A stretch of 32,028 bases of DNA from Bacteroidetes bacterium GWA2_40_15 (lineage in GTDB: Bacteria > Bacteroidota > Bacteroidia > Bacteroidales > VadinHA17): positions 1 through 32,028 of the forward strand of contig MENI01000089.1 in the NCBI GenBank assembly GCA_001768195.1, in the 5' to 3' direction. Every line of letters starts with the position of its first letter. Position 1 is the first letter of the stretch. Below the pieces are notes generated by a model that saw only the letters and a list, made by a program, of their open reading frames with translations, searched no databases and was not told the DNA's origin. Shown here in pieces: positions 16,774-25,449 of the stretch. The position numbers and the translations under genes were made by a program.

Positions 16774-18063
16774 ATGAGAGAGAAAAAACCTGACATAATT
16801 TATTCAGAACCCGTTAAAGAGATAATGGGAAACCCGCCATCAGGGATACTCAGGTGGGGTAATCTGGTTTTATTATCGGTTTTTATCCTGTTTATAATCT
16901 TTGCATGGATTATAAAATATCCTGACACAATACCGGCTCCTGTTGAGATTACCACAGTCAATCCCCCCGCTACTCTCGTTACGAAAATCACAGGCAGGAT
17001 CAGATATCTTTATGTTGAGGATAAGGACAGTGTTTATTCCGGTCAGCTTCTGGCTGTTATGGAAACCACTGCGTCTGTTGAAGAGATAGAATTATTAAAG
17101 AAGACCATAGATGCAATAATCAGGCCTGAAGAGACAGAATATAGCCAACTTCCTCATTTATCTCAACTTGGAGAACTGCAGAATGTATATGCCGGTTTCC
17201 TGAAAAATCTGTCTGATCTTACATCTTATCTGTCGAATGATTATTATGGAAATAAAATAATCTCACTCACTGCCGAGATTGATGCAATTGGTGAATATAT
17301 GAACCGATTGAAGGTCAAGGAAAAATTGTTTACTGATAACCGCCGGCTTGAAGCAAACAAATACCGGAGAGATTCATTGCTTTTTATCAACAAGGTCATT
17401 CCTGAAAGTGAGTATGAAAAATCACATCAGGCCTTGATAAGAAATAATATAGAACTGCAACAGGTAAGACTTGACTTTTCTGAGAAATCGATAGAAATGG
17501 CCGGGAAGGATCAGATGCTTCGGGATTACCGGATTAAGCGCATTGAGGAAAAGGAAAAACTCTTCGCGGTTTTAAACGAGTCCTTTCTCAATCTGCAGGC
17601 TCAGATAAAAATATGGGAGAATACATACCTTCTTCGCTCACCTTTTGACGGATTTGTGACTTTTACGCGCTATTGGAATGAAAATCAGGTTGTAACAAAA
17701 GATGATCCGGTTTTGAATGTTGTACCTCATGAAACAGGTAGTTACCTTGGGAGAATAAATCTTAAGATGCAGAGATCGGGAAAAGTCAAACCAGGGCAAA
17801 AAGTCAATATCAAATTAAGTAGTTATCCATATCTGGAATATGGAATGGTCAGAGGAATTATTAAAACAAAATCGCTTGTACCCTCAGGCGATACCTATGT
17901 AATTGAGATTGATCTTCCTGATGGTCTGACCACTCTTTATGGAACTAAGCTGGAATTTACTCAAAACATGAGCGGAACTGCAGAAATCATCACAGAAGAT
18001 CTTCGTTTGCTTCAGAAGCTTATTAATCCATTCAGGTATCTTATTTCAATAAACAAGGAATAG
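16774..18063 (+). CDS. HlyD-family membrane fusion protein of the peptide exporter
   Basis: 429 residues: short cytoplasmic N-terminus, one membrane helix (about 28-47, LVLLSVFILFIIFAWIIKYP), first lipoyl half (TGRIRYLYVEDKDSVYSGQLLAVME), a long alpha-helical hairpin (about 100-280, rich in Glu, Lys and Leu), second lipoyl half (LRSPFDGFVTFTRYWNENQVV), and a beta-barrel region with VKPGQKVNIKLSSYPYLEYG near 345. Family members link an inner-membrane ABC exporter to the outer membrane. The gene follows the C39 exporter by nine bases. No TolC-like outer-membrane gene is adjacent, so a shared one would be needed. Confidence 0.93.
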   Translation: MREKKPDIIYSEPVKEIMGNPPSGILRWGNLVLLSVFILFIIFAWIIKYPDTIPAPVEITTVNPPATLVTKITGRIRYLYVEDKDSVYSGQLLAVMETTASVEEIELLKKTIDAIIRPEETEYSQLPHLSQLGELQNVYAGFLKNLSDLTSYLSNDYYGNKIISLTAEIDAIGEYMNRLKVKEKLFTDNRRLEANKYRRDSLLFINKVIPESEYEKSHQALIRNNIELQQVRLDFSEKSIEMAGKDQMLRDYRIKRIEEKEKLFAVLNESFLNLQAQIKIWENTYLLRSPFDGFVTFTRYWNENQVVTKDDPVLNVVPHETGSYLGRINLKMQRSGKVKPGQKVNIKLSSYPYLEYGMVRGIIKTKSLVPSGDTYVIEIDLPDGLTTLYGTKLEFTQNMSGTAEIITEDLRLLQKLINPFRYLISINKE

Positions 18064-18224
18064 TCAAATCCTGAATAACTGAAGACTCAGCAGCAGGCCT
18101 GCAGATTAATTTCTGTAAATCTTTGAGTTTTAATAAATATTTCAATATTTTCGTACTCTGAAAAATCCATGGAATGCCATGGTGCTTAACTTTGAAAAAG
18201 AGCTGAACCATAAAAGGATTGAAA

Positions 18225-20219
18225 ATGACAAAAACAAATCCGGATGACTCTGTTCGTTTAGAACAATCCGCTACGCCTGAGAACGTTGCCGGAACTGAGG
18301 ATAACATGCACGAAAAAATAGAGCCGGGAGCTGAATCATCAGAGGCTTCCGAAGCTTTAACTGATGATGCCGAACACGAGAATGTCGGCAAAACTGAGAA
18401 ACCAAAGAAAAGAAAACGTTCAATAGTCAGGAAAGATGATGAAATTCCTGTTGAGGAGAGCGATGCCGTTTCTGTTGACAGTGACCTTCCACCCGTTGAT
18501 TATAGCGGATTGACTAAACATGATCTTGTTGAAACCCTTGTTCTTCTGGTCGAAAACAGACCTCCTTCGGAGATCAGGGATGATATTGAAAGGATTAAAG
18601 GTTTATTTTACAGGAAGCTTAAACAGGAAGCCGAAGAACGTAGAAATAAATTTCTGGAAGATGGCGGTAAAATTGAAGATTACAGACCATGGGTTGATCC
18701 CGATGATGCAAAGGTAAAACACCTCCTTGAAAAATTCCGGGAGAAAAAAACCGATTACAGCAAAATTCAGGAAGCTGAAAAATATGAGAACCTGAAAAAG
18801 AAATATGATATTATTGATAAAATAAAAGATCTCGTAAACAGGGAAGAGTCAATAAATAAAACCTTTCATGATTTCAGGTCACTTCAGAATGAATGGCATA
18901 CTGTTGGTGTTGTCCCTCAGGCTTCTCTTAAAGATCTCTGGGAAAATTATCATCACACGGTTGAATTATTTTATGATTATATTAAGATAAATAAGGAATT
19001 GCGGGATCTTGACCTGAAGAAAAACCTTGAGTCAAAAGTCCTTCTATGCGAAAAGGCAGAAGCTCTTCTTTTAGAACCTAATCCTGTCAATGCATTCAGG
19101 GATCTTCAGGATTTCCATAACCAATGGCGCGAGATCGGACCTGTACCGCAGGAATCAAAAAATGATATCTGGGAAAGATTCAAGGAGGCAACTGCACAGA
19201 TTAACAAAAGGCATCATGAGTATTTTGAGAAGCAGAAAGATGACCAGAAGAAGAACCTTGATTCAAAAATAGCCCTGTGCGAGGAGGTGGAAGCCCTGAT
19301 TCAGAATGAAATGAAGAATTTCAGGGATTTTGATGAAAAGGCCGACAAGGTTGTTGAATTGCAGAAAATATGGCGGACAATTGGTTTTGCCCCTAAAAAG
19401 CAGAATAATAAGGTCTACCAGCGATTCAGAGATGCCTGTGATGCTTTTTTCGAGAAAAAAAGGGCATTCTATGCAGATAATAAGGAGATCCAGCTCAATA
19501 ACCTCCAGAAAAAGATTGAACTCTGTATTCAGGCTGAAGCATTACAGGAAAGCACTGAATGGAAAAGTACTTCAGATGCCCTGATTAAACTACAGAAAGA
19601 GTGGAAGGAAATCGGCCCGGTACCACGCAAACAGTCAGAAAGATGCTGGAAAAGATTCCGAAAAGCCTGCGACCAGTTTTTTAACAGGAAGACAGAGTTT
19701 TTCAATGATCTTGATACCTCTTATGAAGACAATCTCAAGGCTAAAATCTCAATTATTGAAGAACTTGAGAATTTTACTCATGGAGGGGATGTACATGTCG
19801 CTTTTGAAAGATTAAAGGAACTTCAGCGTAAATGGACAGAGATTGGTTTTGTTCCTTTCGAAAAGAAAGACGAGATTGCAAACAGGTACAGAAATGCACT
19901 TAATACCCAATTCGACAAACTAAAGATTGGCGATGAGGATAAGAGCATATTAAAATATAAAACCAAGCTTGATACCCTGAAAGCAAATCCCAAAGCATCA
20001 AGAAAGGTAAGGAATGAGAGAGATAAATTCTTTACTAAGATCAAACAACTTGAAAGCGATATAGTTCTATGGGAAAATAACATCGGCTTCTTTGCAAAAT
20101 CGAAAAATGCCGATACGATGATCAGGGAAGTGGAGGATAAAATAGAAAGTGCCAAAAAACTTATAAAAACACTTGAAGAAAAAGTCAGAATGATTGACCA
20201 GTCTGGTCTGGATGATTAA
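18225..20219 (+). CDS. DUF349-repeat protein
   Basis: 664 residues. The first about 80 are acidic and low-complexity (Glu, Asp, Ser), followed by a basic patch PKKRKRS. The rest is helical and contains five DUF349 units, marked by the repeated tryptophan motif: NEWHTVGVVP, NQWREIGPVP, KIWRTIGFAP, KEWKEIGPVP and RKWTEIGFVP. The C-terminus is coiled-coil-like. DUF349 proteins are common in Bacteroidota and their function is not established. I chose ATG 18225, preceded by AAAAGGATTGAA, over TTG 18219. It lies 38 bases upstream of pyrG on the same strand. Confidence 0.9.
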   Translation: MTKTNPDDSVRLEQSATPENVAGTEDNMHEKIEPGAESSEASEALTDDAEHENVGKTEKPKKRKRSIVRKDDEIPVEESDAVSVDSDLPPVDYSGLTKHDLVETLVLLVENRPPSEIRDDIERIKGLFYRKLKQEAEERRNKFLEDGGKIEDYRPWVDPDDAKVKHLLEKFREKKTDYSKIQEAEKYENLKKKYDIIDKIKDLVNREESINKTFHDFRSLQNEWHTVGVVPQASLKDLWENYHHTVELFYDYIKINKELRDLDLKKNLESKVLLCEKAEALLLEPNPVNAFRDLQDFHNQWREIGPVPQESKNDIWERFKEATAQINKRHHEYFEKQKDDQKKNLDSKIALCEEVEALIQNEMKNFRDFDEKADKVVELQKIWRTIGFAPKKQNNKVYQRFRDACDAFFEKKRAFYADNKEIQLNNLQKKIELCIQAEALQESTEWKSTSDALIKLQKEWKEIGPVPRKQSERCWKRFRKACDQFFNRKTEFFNDLDTSYEDNLKAKISIIEELENFTHGGDVHVAFERLKELQRKWTEIGFVPFEKKDEIANRYRNALNTQFDKLKIGDEDKSILKYKTKLDTLKANPKASRKVRNERDKFFTKIKQLESDIVLWENNIGFFAKSKNADTMIREVEDKIESAKKLIKTLEEKVRMIDQSGLDD

Positions 20220-20227
20220 TATAATAA

Positions 20228-21859
<1,632 letters not shown>

Positions 21860-21931
21860 ACAATCATCATTAAACGGAGAAGTCATAAAATATCATAATC
21901 AAGTCATATAATTTAAAATTAAACTTTACGA

Positions 21932-23905
21932 ATGGATCGAAATACTATAACTGGCATTATCCTGATCTTTTTAATCTTTATTGGGTTTAGCATTTATAAT
22001 AACAGCCGTCTGAATAAGGGTTATGAGAGTGCAATTTCTGTTGCAGAATCATTTTATGCCAAAGGGGAGCTTGAAAATGCCAGAGCAGAATATATTAATG
22101 CATTACGGTTTAAACCAAATAATCCGGATGCAATTACTAAAATCAATGAACTGAACCTAAAACTTGGGATTGTTACAGATAAGCCGGTGACTGATTCCGT
22201 TGCAGTTCAGGAGAAAAAAGCTGAATCTGAAGTTATTTCTTCAGCAGGGCAGAATATACCTTCGGATATAAACCAGTATGGTGTCTTTGCTTCTTCTGCT
22301 ATTGGAGATGATGAATTTATAACACTTGAAAACAATAAGGTTGAGCTCAAAATATCATCAAAGGGAGGAAGAGTCTATTCGGCCAGGTTAAAGGACTACC
22401 GGACACACGATTCACTTCCTCTTATACTATTTTCAGGTGATTCAACTGTATTCGGATTTAACTTTTTCACATCTGATAACAGAGCTGTACAGACCAATAA
22501 TCTTTATTTTAAGCCTGTAAGTGAGCAAAAAAACTTTAGTGTCATCTCGGAACCCCAGAGCGTGATTCTAAGACTTATGGCAGGCACTGAAAAGTATATA
22601 GAGTATAAGTATACCCTTGCTCCTGATAAATACATGCTCGATTTTGATGTGACATTCAAATCAATGGATGGAATTATTGCTTCCAACCAGAACAGTCTGA
22701 CACTTGACTGGAAAATGTATATACCGCAGCAGGAGAAAGGTCGTCAGAACGAAGAGAATTATTCCACGATCCGATACAAGTACTTTCAGGATGATGTAGA
22801 TGGATTAAAAATGAACTCAAAAAAGGAGCTTGATGAAGTTGATATAACAACCAAACTCAGCTGGGTTGCATTTCAGGATCAATTCTTTTCATCAGTTGTC
22901 GTGTCGAATGATTTCTTTCTGAATGGTTCAGTATCATCTACACGAACGCTGACATCTGAGAAATACATACGCTACTATACTTCAGAACTTGGAGTCCCGT
23001 TTAATCCGGCTTCTTCAAATGCATTGAGCATGAAGCTTTACTATGGACCTAACTCATTTACTACGCTTAAAAAAGAAGGCCTTGAACTTGATAAACTGGT
23101 ATTTCTTGGTCGCAATATTATTGGATGGATCAACAGGTTCATGATCATACCGGTATTCAACTGGCTCGACAATTATATCGGTAATTATGGTATAATTATC
23201 CTTATCCTTACAATTATAATAAAAATTGTCCTTTTTCCTCTGACTTTCAAATCCTATCAGTCAACTGCCAAGATGCAGGTGCTTAAACCTCAGGTTGATG
23301 AACTGGGGAAAAAATTCCCGAAGAAAGAAGACGCTCTCAAAAAACAGCAGGCAACTATGGATCTGTATAAGAGGGCAGGAGTCAATCCGATGGGTGGATG
23401 TCTTCCGATGCTTCTTCAGATGCCGATTCTTTTCGCGATGTTCAGATTCTTTCCTGTATCTATCGAATTAAGGCAGGAGCATTTCCTCTGGGCAACCGAT
23501 TTATCAACGTATGACTCAATACTGGCACTTCCGTTCACAATACCCATGTACGGAAGCCACGTGAGTCTCTTTACTCTTCTGATGACAGCATCTACATTGC
23601 TTACGATGAAGATGACCGGTTCGACACCTGGTTCCGACCAACCCGGAATGAAGGTGATGATGTATATGATGCCGGTTATGTTTATGCTGATTCTGAATAA
23701 CTTCTCATCAGGTTTAACATATTATTACTTCCTGGCAAATATGCTGACATATTTGCAGAATATTATATCGAAAAGGTTTATTAATGCAGATGCCGTTCTG
23801 GCAACTCTTGAAGAGAATAAAAAGAAACCTGTCAAGAAATCAAAATGGCAGCAGAGGCTTGAAACTGCTGCCAGGCAAAGAGGAATTAATCCTCCTAAAA
23901 AATAG
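21932..23905 (+). CDS. yidC: Membrane protein insertase YidC with TPR-like N-terminal stretch
   Basis: 657 residues. TM1 is at 7-22 (TGIILIFLIFIGFSIY), a large periplasmic beta domain at about 110-370, and the conserved insertase core starts near 400 (GIIILILTIIIKIVLFPLTF, then KSYQSTAKMQVLKPQ, then AGVNPMGGCLPMLLQMPIL), ending in a basic tail (KKPVKKSKWQQR). It inserts inner-membrane proteins with SecYEG or alone. Unusually, residues about 30-79 after TM1 read as a TPR-like helical pair (SFYAKGELENARAEYINALR, then FKPNNPDAITKINEL), where Bacteroidota YidC normally has a short charged linker. It follows pyrG by 72 bases. Confidence 0.95.
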   Translation: MDRNTITGIILIFLIFIGFSIYNNSRLNKGYESAISVAESFYAKGELENARAEYINALRFKPNNPDAITKINELNLKLGIVTDKPVTDSVAVQEKKAESEVISSAGQNIPSDINQYGVFASSAIGDDEFITLENNKVELKISSKGGRVYSARLKDYRTHDSLPLILFSGDSTVFGFNFFTSDNRAVQTNNLYFKPVSEQKNFSVISEPQSVILRLMAGTEKYIEYKYTLAPDKYMLDFDVTFKSMDGIIASNQNSLTLDWKMYIPQQEKGRQNEENYSTIRYKYFQDDVDGLKMNSKKELDEVDITTKLSWVAFQDQFFSSVVVSNDFFLNGSVSSTRTLTSEKYIRYYTSELGVPFNPASSNALSMKLYYGPNSFTTLKKEGLELDKLVFLGRNIIGWINRFMIIPVFNWLDNYIGNYGIIILILTIIIKIVLFPLTFKSYQSTAKMQVLKPQVDELGKKFPKKEDALKKQQATMDLYKRAGVNPMGGCLPMLLQMPILFAMFRFFPVSIELRQEHFLWATDLSTYDSILALPFTIPMYGSHVSLFTLLMTASTLLTMKMTGSTPGSDQPGMKVMMYMMPVMFMLILNNFSSGLTYYYFLANMLTYLQNIISKRFINADAVLATLEENKKKPVKKSKWQQRLETAARQRGINPPKK

Positions 23906-23931
23906 ACTTGGTTATTGTTCTGATTATTAAA

Positions 23932-24323
23932 GGGCTGTCTCATAAGCCTCTTTTTTAAAATCCACCCCTAAATCCCCCAGCCTTGCTCCGCCGAAGCGGC
24001 TACACGAAGGCGAAGGGAAGACTTATTGAAAGTCAATGATTTTAAAAGCCCCCCTTGGGGGCATAGCCGTCAAGTTAAGGAGTCTGAAAAAGGTTTAACA
24101 GGGAGAATCAATAAAGGCAAACGGATTTTAATATCGAAATTCAGTTCGTGTATAATAGTTTGGGGGTGGTTGATTTGATGAAATAAACAAAGTTTCCCCT
24201 CCTTCAAAAGGAGGGGAAACTTCATCTGACTTCATCTGATCTCTGTATTAATATTACTACTCTTAGCTTGACGGCTATGCCCTTGGGGGGGTTGGGGGTA
24301 AGATCAGTCTTATGAGACAGCCC
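23932..24323. repeat. MITE-like element with 15-bp terminal inverted repeats
   Basis: GGGCTGTCTCATAAG (23932-23946) and its perfect reverse complement (24309-24323) bound 392 bases with no credible open frame. Inside, a second inverted pair of about 22-28 bases (24049-24079 and 24263-24290, core GGCATAGCCGTCAAG) is nested. A 15-bp perfect stem, AAGTTTCCCCTCCTT with loop CAA, lies at 24190-24222; its core is identical to the hairpin at 393-413. GGGGGTGGTTGATTTGAT at about 24163-24180 also matches a motif of the first repeat. No clear target duplication was found. The terminal sequence looks like an insertion-sequence end, so a non-autonomous transposon remnant is likely. The rest of 23906-24400 holds no gene. 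Confidence 0.78.
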
Positions 24324-24400
24324 CTTTTTAGTTAAAAAACTTTAAAAACCCGGCCAGATATTAAAAATGTATTATTTTTAATCCCATATCATTTAGGGAA

Positions 24401-25435
24401 ATGGGGAAAAAATTCAAGAATAAAGATTTAGCCGCAAGGCTTGGTGTCTCCGGTACATTAGTCTCACTCGTTTTAAATAATAAGGCTGATGAGCAGGGCA
24501 TCAAAAAGGATACACAGGAAAAAGTGCTTATTATGGCAAAGCAGATGGGCTTTTTCGGATCACCACAGATCGGGAAAGAATCATATCCGGTGGAAGAAAA
24601 GCCTGGGATACTCGGGATGGTTGTCCCTTGCCTGAACGATCCTTTTGTTATTCAGATTACGCCATTTCTACAGAAAGCTTTTTCAAGCATCGGAGTGGGG
24701 TTTTCAATTATAACTAAAGATACTGATGATCAGCGTTATGACAGGCTGGTTGGTGCATTCAGAAAATTTTATTCGGGTTTGATATTATTTGGTGAGGCTG
24801 CCGATGACAATACAATAAGGTCACTTCGGGCTGTTGATTATCCCTTTATTATTCTTGAAAATAACAATAAGACTCTCCGGCTCAATACTATATCTACAGA
24901 TAATTCTGCCGGAGCATCTCTTGTTATTAATCATATTACCAAACTCGGCTACAGGAATATTATAGTAGTTGCTGACAAAAAATCTCATTTAAAATCATCA
25001 TCTGAAGTTCAAAGCATTACTGATTTAATAAGCAAATATCAATTTCTAAACAAACCGGTAATTGTTGAACTTGATAATTCACTTGTTAGTGATGACATGG
25101 ATTTTAGTAACTTTGAGAATTTGCTTCGCCCTCCTTACCGGGCCGATGTTATGATAGTTATGAATTCAGGGCTTGTTTATCCGCTGATGTCTCTCCTGAG
25201 AAGGAAAAACATCCGTATTCCGCAGGATATAGCGATAATTTCCATGGAGGAGGGTATTGGTTTCGATCTTATGTTCTCTCCTGTAACATCATTAAAGAAA
25301 CAGCTTGCCGGAATGGCAGTTAAAGTAGTAAATATGATGTGGAGCGAAGTAAAAAATTCAGGTAAGGGCAAGTTTAAACGTCAGGTATCATTACCTCCGG
25401 AACTTGTTATTCGTAGTTCTTGTGGGACTATCTGA
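24401..25435 (+). CDS. LacI/GalR-family transcriptional regulator
   Basis: 344 residues. The N-terminal helix-turn-helix is FKNKDLAARLGVSGTLVSLVLNNKAD (about 5-30), with hinge region DTQEKVLIMAKQMGF. The effector domain is a periplasmic-binding-protein fold (GILGMVVPCLNDPFVIQI near 69, ISTDNSAGASLVINHI near 165, RIPQDIAIISMEEG near 272, and a C-terminal LPPELVIRSSCG). Members usually respond to a sugar or its phosphate. It precedes the transglutaminase lipoprotein gene by 14 bases and is probably co-transcribed with it; no sugar-use gene is beside it, so ligand and targets are unknown. Confidence 0.92.
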   Translation: MGKKFKNKDLAARLGVSGTLVSLVLNNKADEQGIKKDTQEKVLIMAKQMGFFGSPQIGKESYPVEEKPGILGMVVPCLNDPFVIQITPFLQKAFSSIGVGFSIITKDTDDQRYDRLVGAFRKFYSGLILFGEAADDNTIRSLRAVDYPFIILENNNKTLRLNTISTDNSAGASLVINHITKLGYRNIIVVADKKSHLKSSSEVQSITDLISKYQFLNKPVIVELDNSLVSDDMDFSNFENLLRPPYRADVMIVMNSGLVYPLMSLLRRKNIRIPQDIAIISMEEGIGFDLMFSPVTSLKKQLAGMAVKVVNMMWSEVKNSGKGKFKRQVSLPPELVIRSSCGTI

Positions 25436-25449
25436 CAAAAAAATACACA

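Noticed and set aside
8663-18063. CRISPR-associated Craspase or gasdermin defence system around the CHAT protein
   Set aside because: No repeat array, Cas gene or small gasdermin-like protein with a C-terminal inhibitory tail was found beside it.
8663-18063. Radical-SAM or lanthipeptide-modified natural product cluster
   Set aside because: No maturase is present; the only radical-SAM gene in the window is queE, outside the locus, and the peptide core lacks Cys.
18168-18183. Palindrome CCATGG-AATG-CCATGG upstream of the DUF349 gene
   Set aside because: Short, no T-run, and its position does not fit a terminator or operator I can name.
24190-24222. Strong hairpin read as an intrinsic terminator of yidC
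   Set aside because: It is nearly 300 bases past the stop, lacks a T-run, and its core is shared with the repeat at 393-413, so repeat origin explains it better.
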